From contig NZ_POJD01000066.1 of assembly GCF_002960445.1 (NCBI RefSeq), positions 1 through 64,000 on the forward strand: a DNA stretch of 64,000 bases, in the 5' to 3' direction. Source of the DNA: Streptococcus suis. Lineage in GTDB: Bacteria; Bacillota; Bacilli; Lactobacillales; Streptococcaceae. A program made the translations under genes and the position numbers. Within the stretch, counting starts at the first letter, position 1, and the number at the start of each line of letters is the position of its first letter. The notes beneath the pieces are model-generated. The model ran no database searches. It saw only the letters and a list, made by a program, of their open reading frames with translations, and was not told the DNA's origin. Of the stretch, positions 26,818 through 35,378 are shown piece by piece.

Positions 26818-28385
26818 AATATAGCGCCTCTGAGTCCGCCATGCTCATACAAGCCATGGGAAACAATATTCAGCTGGCTAATGAAGTCACAGATAGGCTG
26901 TCTAGCGGCTGCGACCATCTCATTGCCAGTCTTGATTCTGGGGAGTTGCAAGGGGCAGCCTATACGGCGGGTAGAGGATTGTTTTCAGATATCATCATCC
27001 CTTCTATCAAAAAACTGCAGGCAGCCATTGACGATATTCAGACCGAGCTGGATTCTTATAAGGTAGCAGATGGCACGGTATCGGGCTATGGAACCTTAGA
27101 CTTGGAAGAATTGAAAAGGCTAGAACAATTAAGGAACCGTCAGCTTGACATTGTCAGCCAACAGATAGAAGAAAACGAGAGCTTTCTCAGCCAAGTAGGT
27201 GCTCTCTTGTCTGGAAAATATGGGAAGTTATGGAGTGATACAGGCTATCTTTACCAAGCCAAGGAAAATCTGGAGGTTGATCTTCAGGATATTCAAGAGA
27301 AAATTGAGAAGCTGGAATGGTTTGTTTCCCAAGTCTCGTCTTATTTTACAGATAGCCTAGAAATATTGCGTTTGGCCATCCAAGGAGCTACACAGCTTAG
27401 CCAAGTACTCGTTGATAGTGATGGAAGTTATTACACTGAAGGTCTGGACATGAACTGGGTTGTTGGCATGAAAAATCAGCCCCTAAAGAGCCATACTTTA
27501 GCCCCTGGAACCTCCGTCACTAAGGCAGAAAAAGCCAAGAAGCTCATTATTGATGACTTTAAGAACTCTTACGACCTAGACGAAGAATCAGCACTAGCCC
27601 TCTATAACCTCCAACAGGGTATCCTCGAACGGGCTGAACGAGACGGCTGGTCCAATGAACAAGTGATATATGAATATAATCGTTTGGTGGCTTCATTTGT
27701 GCCGGATAATTTTGTTAGTATCCGTTGGAAAGCTATAGTGGGAACGGTTAATGTGGATGATCGCGATAGAATTTGTAGGCTCTATGGTCTAGATACAGAA
27801 GAAGTTGATATATTATCTAGAAAACTAATTGAACAGCATAAAAAAGAAGCTATCTCAAGAGATTTGGCACATGAAGCTGTCCAGTTAGCTGCCTTTACGG
27901 AGCAGAGCTGGGATTTTGACATTTCTTCTATTGTTCATCTAATCAGTACAATAGCTAATACTGGTAGAGTACATATCGGGACAACAACGGCGAGAATCCC
28001 AGTTCCCATGGAACAGTATGAGATATCTTTCAAGGGTGATATTGACTCTGGTAGGTATGGGGATCGAGATTTTAACTCTGACTTGGATCCCATCAATGGC
28101 TATTATTTAATGAAAGAAGCAGATGTGAAGGATATCTTTACAGTGCAAGCGGATTACAATAGAAAAATTGATGCCAATGAGTTGAATCGAGTCCAAGAGT
28201 TCTATGGAGTAATTGGCGATGGAGATGTCGATAAAGGCAAAAGACTCGTAGAGTTTATTGTTAGAGATGACAGCAGTTGGGGACATCAATTTATCACTTG
28301 GGGTCAATCGAAGGAAGAAAAGAGGCAACACCAAGACGCCTTCAAGGATTATTTGGAAAGGGGTGGTGAAACCAATGTTGAATAA
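26808..28385 (+). CDS. LXG-domain T7SS toxin, TelC-like candidate
   Basis: A 525-residue protein without signal peptide. Residues 1 to about 210 form a helical LXG targeting domain (YSASESAMLIQAM at the start, GLFSDIIIPSI near 58). Residues from about 290 form the toxin part, which contains an Asp-rich stretch, GDIDSGRYGDRDFNSDLDPI (about 410-430). TelC of Streptococcus intermedius, a lipid II phosphatase, also relies on an Asp-rich motif and is neutralised by membrane-anchored TipC; the downstream genes fit that type. Toxin activity is inferred. The end overlaps the first immunity gene by 11 bp. Confidence 0.75.
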   Translation: MGVKYSASESAMLIQAMGNNIQLANEVTDRLSSGCDHLIASLDSGELQGAAYTAGRGLFSDIIIPSIKKLQAAIDDIQTELDSYKVADGTVSGYGTLDLEELKRLEQLRNRQLDIVSQQIEENESFLSQVGALLSGKYGKLWSDTGYLYQAKENLEVDLQDIQEKIEKLEWFVSQVSSYFTDSLEILRLAIQGATQLSQVLVDSDGSYYTEGLDMNWVVGMKNQPLKSHTLAPGTSVTKAEKAKKLIIDDFKNSYDLDEESALALYNLQQGILERAERDGWSNEQVIYEYNRLVASFVPDNFVSIRWKAIVGTVNVDDRDRICRLYGLDTEEVDILSRKLIEQHKKEAISRDLAHEAVQLAAFTEQSWDFDISSIVHLISTIANTGRVHIGTTTARIPVPMEQYEISFKGDIDSGRYGDRDFNSDLDPINGYYLMKEADVKDIFTVQADYNRKIDANELNRVQEFYGVIGDGDVDKGKRLVEFIVRDDSSWGHQFITWGQSKEEKRQHQDAFKDYLERGGETNVE

Positions 28386-28926
28386 GCTACGAAAACATAA
28401 AAAAATCATGTTCCCTATTCTTGTAATGTTCACCGTAGTCATTTCCTTTTTTGGCTACAGAGAGTACGATTACGGAGCTTTCAAGAGAGCTTATGAAAAT
28501 GGCACGGTCTATGAACAGTTAATAGTTCTGACTGGCTATGGTAGAATAGTTGGTGGCAAACGTTATGTTGAGGCCGTTCGGAAGGCGGGTTACGAGATTG
28601 ATGAGTATAATTTGAGGATGAACGATAACATCACCAGTTTAACTACCAAAAAAATAGAAATAAAAGTTATTCCGTTAAACAATAGAGTTGACCTTCATTA
28701 TAGCTACATTTTGAATGAACAACCATTAGGTGTCAGTCAAATACTTAATGAAAAAATGGAGTTGGATAGAGATGGAATATACTATCTCCTTGATGAATCT
28801 GGACAGGATAAGGAAAGAATTCAATTGAGTGAGGATGAGCAAGAGCAACTAAGGGAAGTCGCTGAGAATGAACTCAAAGCCATGTTAAAAGATATCTATG
28901 ATTCCATGTACCCTGAAGGGAAGTAA
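28375..28926 (+). CDS. TipC-like immunity protein 1
   Basis: A 183-residue protein with one N-terminal membrane helix (about 12-30, ILVMFTVVISFFGY) and an extracytoplasmic domain, the arrangement expected of TipC immunity proteins that act outside the membrane against a lipid II phosphatase. ATG at 28375 follows GGGGTGGTG. It is the most divergent of the four copies in its middle, but its last ~100 bp (ending YDSMYPEGK) nearly equal those of copy 4. A longer upstream frame start (28258) lies in the toxin gene and is rejected. Confidence 0.7.
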   Translation: MLNKLRKHKKIMFPILVMFTVVISFFGYREYDYGAFKRAYENGTVYEQLIVLTGYGRIVGGKRYVEAVRKAGYEIDEYNLRMNDNITSLTTKKIEIKVIPLNNRVDLHYSYILNEQPLGVSQILNEKMELDRDGIYYLLDESGQDKERIQLSEDEQEQLREVAENELKAMLKDIYDSMYPEGK

Positions 28927-28929
28927 GCA

Positions 28930-29466
28930 ATGTTAAGTAAGAAAACCCGAGTATTTGTCCTCATAGTATTGACGTTGGTGCTATCGTTTTTTGGTTACCG
29001 TCAGTACTGTTACGGTGATTTTAAGCGAACCTATGAGAGCGGAGCTCCTACCTATGAACAATTCTATTCTCTGACAAGATATGACAGATTTTTTGGGAAA
29101 CAATATGTGGACGATGTAAAGAAAGCGGGCTACGACCTAGATGATTACAATTTGAAGATGATGGATCGAATTCCTGCAATAACTTCTAAAAAGTTAGGGA
29201 TAAAATTTATTCCAGAAGAGATACATATCACTGTCAGTTTTAACTATGAATTGAATGGCAGACAGATTAATGTATTCCAGCAACTTAACAAGGATATGAA
29301 TCGGGATGGTAAAGGCAGCTACTATTTACAGGATGAAAACGGTAATCTGATTGAGAGTGTAGAGTTGACAGAAGCTGAGGAGCAAGAGTTGACAGAAATC
29401 GCTATTGCGGAGCTGGAAGATCTACTGGCAGATGTCTACCACTCCATGTATCCTGAGGAGAAGTAA
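28930..29466 (+). CDS. TipC-like immunity protein 2
   Basis: A 178-residue paralogue with an N-terminal membrane helix (FVLIVLTLVLSFFGYRQY) and the same exported domain (GAPTYEQFYSLTRYDRFFGK, residues about 38-57). It is nearly identical to copy 3 over the first two thirds. Three base pairs separate it from copy 1. Its C-terminal tail (ADVYHSMYPEEK) differs from copies 1 and 4. Confidence 0.75.
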   Translation: MLSKKTRVFVLIVLTLVLSFFGYRQYCYGDFKRTYESGAPTYEQFYSLTRYDRFFGKQYVDDVKKAGYDLDDYNLKMMDRIPAITSKKLGIKFIPEEIHITVSFNYELNGRQINVFQQLNKDMNRDGKGSYYLQDENGNLIESVELTEAEEQELTEIAIAELEDLLADVYHSMYPEEK

Positions 29467-29469
29467 GTA

Positions 29470-30006
29470 ATGTTGAGTAAGAAAAGCCGAGTGACTGTCC
29501 TCATAGTATTGACTTTGGTGCTATCGTTTTTCGGTTACCGTCAGTACTGTTACGGTGATTTTAAGCGAACCTATGAGAGCGGAGCTCCTACCTATGAACA
29601 ATTCTATTCTCTGACAAGATATGACAGATTTTTTGGGAAACAATATGTGGACGATGTAGAGAAAGCAGGCTATAACCTAGATGATTACAATCTGATGATG
29701 ATGGACCGAATTCCTGCAATAACTTCTAAAAAGTTAGGGATAAAATTTATTCCAGAAGAGATACATATTACTGTCAGCTTTAACTATGAATTGAATGGCA
29801 GACGGATTAGTGTCTTCCAACAACTTGATAAAAATATGAGACGAAATGGAGCTGGTGGTTATGATCTGATAGATGAAAATGGAAATGATATAGAGAGAAT
29901 AGAGCTGACAGAAGCTGAGGAGCAAGAGTTGACAGAAATCGCTATTGCTGAGCTAGAAGCACTACTGGCAGATGTCTACCACTCCATGTACCCTGAGGAG
30001 AAGTAA
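29470..30006 (+). CDS. TipC-like immunity protein 3
   Basis: A 178-residue tandem paralogue of copy 2. The N-terminal 58 residues differ at only a few positions from copy 2. The section around residues 110-150 (ISVFQQLDKNMRR) is like copy 4, so this copy looks like a hybrid between 2 and 4. It sits 3 bp after copy 2. Confidence 0.75.
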   Translation: MLSKKSRVTVLIVLTLVLSFFGYRQYCYGDFKRTYESGAPTYEQFYSLTRYDRFFGKQYVDDVEKAGYNLDDYNLMMMDRIPAITSKKLGIKFIPEEIHITVSFNYELNGRRISVFQQLDKNMRRNGAGGYDLIDENGNDIERIELTEAEEQELTEIAIAELEALLADVYHSMYPEEK

Positions 30007-30009
30007 GCA

Positions 30010-30546
30010 ATGTTAAGTAAGAAAACCCGGGTGACTATCCTCATAGTATTGACGTTGGTGCTATCGTTTTTTAGTTACCGACTGTATTGTTACGGTGATT
30101 TTAAGCGAACCTATGAGAATGGAGCTCCTACCTATGAACAATTCTATTCTCTGACAGGGCTGGGAAGACTTTTTGGCAAACAATATGTGGACGATGTAAA
30201 GAAAGCAGGCTATAACCTAGATGATTACAATCTGATGATGATGGACCGAATTCCCGCATTAACATCTAAAAAGTTAGGGATAGAATTTGTTCCAGAAAAG
30301 TCACATATCCGTGTTAGATTTAACTATGAATTGAATGGCAGACGGATTAGTGTCTTCCAACAACTTGATAAAAATATGAGACGAAAAGGAGATGGTGTTT
30401 ATGATCTGATTGATGAAAATGGAAATGATATAGAAAGCATCCAATTGAGTGAGGAAGAACAAGAGCAACTAAGGGAAGTCGCTGAGAATGAACTCAAAGC
30501 CATGTTAAAAGATATCTATGACTCCATGTATCCTGAGGGGAAGTAA
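30010..30546 (+). CDS. TipC-like immunity protein 4
   Basis: A 178-residue paralogue. It resembles copy 3 in the middle, but its C-terminal ~35 residues (beginning IQLSEEEQEQLREVAENELK) match copy 1 almost exactly. The sequence after the stop (AAGTAAGCAAT, the usual inter-copy junction) breaks at 30551 and runs into the right direct repeat DR-A, so it marks the module edge. Confidence 0.75.
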   Translation: MLSKKTRVTILIVLTLVLSFFSYRLYCYGDFKRTYENGAPTYEQFYSLTGLGRLFGKQYVDDVKKAGYNLDDYNLMMMDRIPALTSKKLGIEFVPEKSHIRVRFNYELNGRRISVFQQLDKNMRRKGDGVYDLIDENGNDIESIQLSEEEQEQLREVAENELKAMLKDIYDSMYPEGK

Positions 30547-30567
30547 GCAATAGGCAGAGCGCGTAGC

Positions 30568-30716
30568 TCCCCTTCAAATCCCCTTGATGAAAGAACAGGC
30601 TGATGCTGTTTGGACTTGGTATCAAGGCTATAGCAGGCTTCGACCATCATGGTATTTGTGAAAAATGAACAAAATACGAAAAAGACGGACTTTTTAAAAT
30701 AAAAAAGTTCGCTTTT
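30568..30716 (+). repeat. Direct repeat DR-A, right copy (kinase 3' end and terminator)
   Basis: 149 bp nearly identical to 25939-26088: the last ~30 codons of the kinase gene, its stop and the AT-rich terminator. It is not in an open reading frame here. It ends directly at the purR promoter region, which is what the uninterrupted ancestral locus kinase-terminator-purR would look like. Confidence 0.9.
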
Positions 30717-30730
30717 TGCATAGATTGTGC

Positions 30731-30736
30731 TATAAT
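30731..30736 (+). promoter_or_regulatory. -10 box of purR
   Basis: TATAAT with TGC extension, 27 bp before the purR start. The ribosome site AAAGGAGA at 30750-30757 is strong. Confidence 0.55.
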
Positions 30737-30762
30737 AGGAAAAAGCCAAAAAGGAGAACGAT

Positions 30763-31575
30763 ATGAAATTAAGAAGAAGTGAACGAATGGTTGTTATCTC
30801 TAACTACCTCATCAATCACCCTTACGAATTAACAAGCTTGAATACCTTTGCGGAAAAGTATGAGTCTGCCAAGTCTTCGATTTCAGAAGATATTGCAATT
30901 ATTAAAAAAGCCTTTGAAGAAAGTTCGATTGGTCAGATTGAAACCATTACTGGTGCCAGTGGAGGGGTTGTGTTTACGCCTTCTATTTCTAAGGAAGAGT
31001 CCATCGAGATTGCCCAAACTCTTCGTGACCAGATGGCTGAAAGTAACCGAATTTTGCCAGGTGGTTATATTTACTCATCTGACCTTCTTTCAACACCTCA
31101 TGTCTTGAAAAACGTTGGTCGTATTATTGCCAATGCTTTTAAGGAAGAAAAGATTGATGCTGTCATGACAGTTGCAACAAAAGGTGTTCCCTTGGCCAAT
31201 GCCGTTGCCAATGTACTCAATGTTCCATTTGTTATTGTTCGTCGGGATCTTAAGATTACAGAAGGTTCGACCGTTTCTGTTAACTATGTGTCAGGATCCA
31301 GCGACCGCATTGAAAAAATGTTCCTATCCAAGCGTAGCTTGAAGGCGGGAAGCCGTGTCTTGATTGTTGATGACTTCTTGAAAAATGGTGGTACCATCAA
31401 TGGTATGATCAGCCTGCTCTCCGAGTTCGATTCTACTTTGGTTGGCGTAGCTGTCTTTGCGGAAAACCAAAAAGGAGACCGCAACGTAGCCAACTACAAA
31501 TCCCTTCTAGCCGTGACCGACATCAATGTCAAAGAAAATCGCGTGGACGTTGAGTTGGGTAATATTTTTGAGTAA
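30763..31575 (+). CDS. purR: Pur operon repressor PurR
   Basis: A 270-residue regulator: an N-terminal winged-helix domain (about 1-75) and a phosphoribosyltransferase-like domain with the PRPP-binding loop VLIVDDFLKNGGT (about 200-212). In Gram-positive bacteria it binds Pur-boxes of the purine genes and responds to PRPP. The purA gene in this window (57544) has matching boxes. Translation starts with ATG after AAGGAGA. Confidence 0.95.
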   Translation: MKLRRSERMVVISNYLINHPYELTSLNTFAEKYESAKSSISEDIAIIKKAFEESSIGQIETITGASGGVVFTPSISKEESIEIAQTLRDQMAESNRILPGGYIYSSDLLSTPHVLKNVGRIIANAFKEEKIDAVMTVATKGVPLANAVANVLNVPFVIVRRDLKITEGSTVSVNYVSGSSDRIEKMFLSKRSLKAGSRVLIVDDFLKNGGTINGMISLLSEFDSTLVGVAVFAENQKGDRNVANYKSLLAVTDINVKENRVDVELGNIFE

Positions 31576-31634
31576 CTTTTACTGGTCAACACCTCAAGAG
31601 ATGTAAGCTGCCCCCTATTTAGATTATGCGTGCA

Positions 31635-31663
31635 TAAAAAAGCTGATTGTTCAGCTTTTTTTG
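31635..31663 (+). terminator. purR terminator
   Basis: AAAAAAGCTGA-TTGT-TCAGCTTTTTTT, a perfect 6-bp GC-containing stem extended by A:T pairs and a T run. Confidence 0.9.
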
Positions 31664-31725
31664 GTGGCTTCAAACTTATATCTAGGTAACATTTTTTAAA
31701 TATGCCATCTTATCTAGAATTTTGG

Positions 31726-31731
31726 TATAAT
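31726..31731 (+). promoter_or_regulatory. -10 box of the T7SS-associated lipoprotein gene
   Basis: TATAAT preceded by TTGG. It is 126 bp before the start at 31858. The intervening leader has no reading frame. Confidence 0.45.
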
Positions 31732-31857
31732 GGATAGATATTATGTAGAAGTCAGCGGTGTATATTCAGAAGCACTGTTTGATGTGGATTTATAGGTGAT
31801 TTGTTAGTGATCGTAGTGCTACCTAGGTTAATCTCAATTTTTAGAAAGTGAGAAGAG

Positions 31858-32397
31858 ATGAAGAAAATAATTGTTATCGTCACAAGCATGTTCTTATTAA
31901 CGGCTTGTGGAAATTCGAGTACAACTACAGAAACACAATCAAGTGTTGAAAGTAGTACAAGTAGTTCAGTGGAGGATAAGGCGTTGACATTAGTACATGG
32001 AAAAAATACAACTCAAGCTGGTGAAGTTGTTCAATATGTTGAGGATTTGCTTGAAAAGAATCCTAACTTAGGAGAAGAAAATGCCATTAGTTTAAATTAT
32101 GCGGATGCTACGAATTCAGATGGAACCACTACCTACGCCCTGTTCTTAGTAACGAACAGGACGGCAGATAGGATTGAACAAAATTTTGATTTTACGGTTA
32201 ACTGGTCCTATGATGGAACGGTCATCTATGAAAATCAAAAAGTGCTGTATGAGCCTGATGAATATGGAGTGCTGGAGCCCAATACGACAGCCATTATCTT
32301 CCTACCTCTCCCTGCTGAGAGTGTTGATGTTGTAAAAAATATGACAGATAATAGCAAAATTTCACTCACGATTTCAGATTTGGCTTATGTGGAGTAA
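31858..32397 (+). CDS. Putative lipoprotein
   Basis: A 179-residue exported protein. The signal ends at a lipobox, FLLTACGN, with the lipidated Cys near residue 17, followed by a Ser/Thr-rich linker and a ~130-residue domain that may be an immunoglobulin-like strand fold similar to Telluride/DUF4352-type lipoproteins. It directly precedes a DUF3592-like membrane gene in a cluster of T7SS-associated genes. Function unknown. Confidence 0.7.
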   Translation: MKKIIVIVTSMFLLTACGNSSTTTETQSSVESSTSSSVEDKALTLVHGKNTTQAGEVVQYVEDLLEKNPNLGEENAISLNYADATNSDGTTTYALFLVTNRTADRIEQNFDFTVNWSYDGTVIYENQKVLYEPDEYGVLEPNTTAIIFLPLPAESVDVVKNMTDNSKISLTISDLAYVE

Positions 32398-32400
32398 AGG

Positions 32401-32912
32401 ATGAAAGAATCAACTTTGGGCTATGTTATTTTAACATTCGGATGTTGGCTTCTAGGTTTAGTCTTTTTCTACAACTGGCGGCGCCAAGTAACTATTAGAG
32501 ATAAAAGCTCGGTGAAGACTGAAGGAATTGTTATCGACTACAAGATGTTTCAACTAGTTCATACACCAATTGTTGTATATTATGTCAATGGAGTGAAATA
32601 TAAAACATATTTACGTTATTATATGCGTGATGTAGATAGAAGTAATGTTTACTTTGCCTATGAAACAGAAGAAGAATTGAAGCGAGAAATGTTACAGGAC
32701 GATTTATCATTTATGCTAATCGAATAAACTACAATTATAAAAAGTATTGGCCTATTGGCTCGACTATGGCAGTTTACTATAACCCCAAAAATCCTAAATT
32801 GGCCTATGTTGAGCGGTATGCAGGAACGATACATTATTTCCGTAATCTAACTATACTAATCTTTGTAGTTTGGCTTCTTGCTATGTCAATTATTTACTTC
32901 TTTGCGGGATAA
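32401..32912 (+). pseudogene. DUF3592-like membrane protein, frameshifted
   Basis: The frame from 32401 has an N-terminal membrane helix (YVILTFGCWLLGLVFFYNW) and the DUF3592 pattern V-x-x-G-x-V-I-D-Y, but stops at 32727 after 108 residues. From about 32721 another frame gives YWPIGSTMAVYYNPKNPKLA and then a second membrane helix (LTILIFVVWLLAMSIIYFF), ending at 32912. Joined, they give a normal DUF3592 protein of about 170 residues. A single frameshift near 32720 splits the gene. Confidence 0.7.
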
Positions 32913-32939
32913 ATTTTCAATAGAAAGGAGATTTTCACA

Positions 32940-33270
32940 ATGTAAAAAGATGCTGAAATTGCTCGTTGTAACCAACGGATATCAACTACTAATAGTCAGC
33001 TTTCAAGTACAGAATCAACAATTGCCAGTTACAAAACAAAGCTAGAAGCACTTAAAAAAGCTTATGAAGCTATGAAGACGACTTTAAGGATAAAAAGAAA
33101 TCATTGAGTCAATTACAGAGGAGCGCGGACACGAGTTGGTCTGGAAATTTATTCAATACAAAATATGGTAAACCACTCGAAGATTTGATCTCAGAGTCAG
33201 TGAGGTAGGAAGTAAGGCCCAATCAATCATTTCTAACTTCCAAGTCCCTGAATTATCTTGGTTTGGTTAA
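32940..33270 (+). pseudogene. YwqH-like (DUF5082) T7SS-associated gene, degenerate
   Basis: AAGGAG at 32925-32930 is followed by ATG (32940) and then an immediate TAA. The continuing frame reads KDAEIARCNQRISTTNSQLS and a coiled-coil, and after two further single-base shifts (about 33075 and 33207) the reading continues through SADTSWSGNLFNTKYGKPLE to the C-terminal VPELSWFG, stop at 33268-33270. Size (about 108 residues) and composition match the DUF5082/YwqH helical proteins found beside LXG genes. With one nonsense codon and two shifts it cannot be functional. Confidence 0.7.
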
Positions 33271-33279
33271 GGAGAAAAC

Positions 33280-34111
33280 ATGAAAAAAAACACTTTTAGA
33301 TGCAAGCTTTGAAGAGAGCTTAAATCTATATGATGATCCATCTTATAAAAAATTTGGGAAACCAAATTTTGAATCAGCGCAAGAGACTGAGAAATATAGA
33401 GGAACCTTTAAAGGAAATTGGAATACTTTCTGGTGGAGTCTTCTTCTTATTTTTGGTGTCAATTATTTATTTGCTGTCATATCTAATATAATCTATCATC
33501 TCCCAAGTGAAAAAACATCCATTACCGGTTCTCCAATCAATTTTTTTCCGTATTGGATCTTTTATCTCTTGGCATTTCTATGGTTACTGATCGTTATTTT
33601 GGGAAAAAGATTCAAATTCAAGTTTATTCTAACTTATCGTACTCAGTTTCATATTTTTGTAACCTATTTTATTTGGTTATTGATTGAATTTAATTTACTT
33701 TTATTGAATGTATTTTATGGAACCCTCGGTATATTAGGGGTTGGCGTGATTTATTTTTCTCAAGCTGTTATTATTGGCAATCTGTTCAATCATAAAATTA
33801 AAAGTCTTAGTCAATTGCTATATGGTCAATTTTTGCCATCACAATTAGACAGAGCTTTCAGTTTTCTGGCACGGTATTTTTGGATTGTAGTGTTTATTTT
33901 AACCGTTTTAAAATGGATACTAGAAGGTTGGAAGGGCATGGATGGATTAGGTGTTTTAGGAACCTTGTCTATATGGTTTATTACCAATATAGGAATTTTG
34001 ACCTTGCAAATCTATCTTTTTCTTCCGTTCTTTCTTCAGGGCTATTATAAATGGAAATATCCTGAAGAATATCGTGAGTGGGAAGGAAAAACAAAGGAAG
34101 AATGGTATTAG
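33280..34111 (+). pseudogene. Polytopic membrane protein with frameshift in an A8 tract
   Basis: ATG at 33280 follows AAGGAG. It is followed by eight As (33283-33290); one extra A moves the reading out of frame so that translation stops soon. Removing one A gives TLLDASFEESLNLYDDPSYK and joins the open frame that runs to 34111 and holds five to six hydrophobic segments (about residues 60-260) and the tail EEYREWEGKTKEEWY. The 8-A run could permit transcriptional slippage, so an active product cannot be ruled out. It belongs to the T7SS-associated cluster; function unknown. Confidence 0.65.
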
Positions 34112-34128
34112 AAATGGAGAAATTATTG

Positions 34129-34404
34129 ATGAAGAAATATTTACCAATTGGCTCAGTGGTTCAGCTCAAGAATGGGAATAGGAAAATTATGATTATTAAT
34201 CGGTTCCCACTTTTTAGAAGAGAGAATGAAGTTGGCTATTTTGATTATTCCGACTGTCTTTATAAATTAGTCGATATAGGTGAGCAATTAGTAGAAAATA
34301 CAGGAAAAGCAATAGAGTCGGCTTGGAATGATCTGAAATCGGTTGGTCAGAATGTATCTGAATTCTTTAATAATAATTTGGAGGCGGTAAATTGGTTTGG
34401 GTAG
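34129..34404 (+). CDS. DUF4176 protein with unusual C-terminus
   Basis: A 91-residue protein. The first ~40 residues (LPIGSVVQLKNGNRKIMIIN, then GYFDYSDCLYK) match DUF4176, a domain usually encoded in T7SS loci. Residues after about 45 (ENTGKAIESAWNDLKSVGQN) look helical and unlike the usual DUF4176 tail, suggesting a fusion of two partial genes. Start ATG 34129 after GGAG; 34114 is an alternative. Its end overlaps the next gene's start. Confidence 0.65.
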   Translation: MKKYLPIGSVVQLKNGNRKIMIINRFPLFRRENEVGYFDYSDCLYKLVDIGEQLVENTGKAIESAWNDLKSVGQNVSEFFNNNLEAVNWFG

Positions 34405-35207
34405 ACGATTTCAATAAAGACGATATGAAAAAAGCAGTATATCAGGCAACAGAGATAGGAAAAAAATGGAATATTTTAACACCACTGGTAGGTTTTCCAA
34501 TTTTAATCTCCTTTTTCGTATTTGGAGGGGTATTTCCAGTTTTATTTGGACAAACAGTCAGCAAAAGTGGGAACCCTATGTCCAATCCTGTTACCGAATT
34601 TGAATATGGGCTCGCTCTGCCCGGTTATTTTTGGTTACTATATGCGATTTCTGTTTGGATATTTTATACAATTTCATATTTTTTTTCAAAACGAAATAAG
34701 GTAGTGGCTTATAAATGGAACTTGCTTGCTTCGATTGTTATGATGGTTCCGATATATTATTCAATAGTTTACGGTTTTCAATTTTTTGTTCCTCTTTTAG
34801 GAATTCGCATTTCTCTCTGGTTAATCTTTATTATTTCAGTAATTTATTTATTTTATTATTCCTTAAATAGGGGAACTTATGAGTTTTCAAGCTATTCAGT
34901 TGAGAGGCGTAATTTATTATTGCAGACAGTTTTAGTCTTATGGGGAATTCATGCAATATTAAATTTTATTTTTAATGGGTTTGATCGAATTTTTGCTAGA
35001 TTATTACTGTCAGGAATACCTTTGCTTCTACTCTTCTTTACTTATGGTTTTACAAAAATTTTAAGTTCGATGATAACTAGTATAAAATTAATAAAGTTAA
35101 TTGAGAAAAATCAAGAACACTATCGAGAAGAATTTGGCTACTCTATCGAAGCTTGGTACGGTAAGAAGTCCAGACAATACAAAAAATGGTTGAAAGAAAA
35201 TATTTGA
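34392..35207 (+). CDS. Polytopic membrane protein, T7SS-associated
   Basis: A 271-residue protein with about six hydrophobic segments (near 28-50, 75-95, 108-130, 138-155, 180-200, 210-235) and a basic C-terminal tail ending in YKKWLKENI. TTG at 34392 follows GGAGG. Similar in layout to the frameshifted protein at 33280 (tail E-x-W-Y-x-K). No function assigned. Confidence 0.65.
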   Translation: MVWVDDFNKDDMKKAVYQATEIGKKWNILTPLVGFPILISFFVFGGVFPVLFGQTVSKSGNPMSNPVTEFEYGLALPGYFWLLYAISVWIFYTISYFFSKRNKVVAYKWNLLASIVMMVPIYYSIVYGFQFFVPLLGIRISLWLIFIISVIYLFYYSLNRGTYEFSSYSVERRNLLLQTVLVLWGIHAILNFIFNGFDRIFARLLLSGIPLLLLFFTYGFTKILSSMITSIKLIKLIEKNQEHYREEFGYSIEAWYGKKSRQYKKWLKENI

Positions 35208-35228
35208 TAGATTGTAGATGATTGAATT

Positions 35229-35257
35229 GCCCAGCTAGTTTTAGCTGGGTCTTTTTG
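35229..35257 (+). terminator. Terminator after the T7SS-associated membrane gene
   Basis: CCCAGCTA-GTTTT-AGCTGGG followed by TCTTTTT. A promoter-like TATAAT (35259-35264) follows it and would read into the essC fragment. Confidence 0.8.
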
Positions 35258-35378
35258 GTATAATAGAGAGGTAAAGACCATTCTTCATGGACGAATCTTC
35301 AATTCGTTTTTGCTTGCTGTAAAGCTCTGCTTTGGGTGGTTTTGTGATTAGCTGGATTTATAGGCTGTTTAAGGAGGT

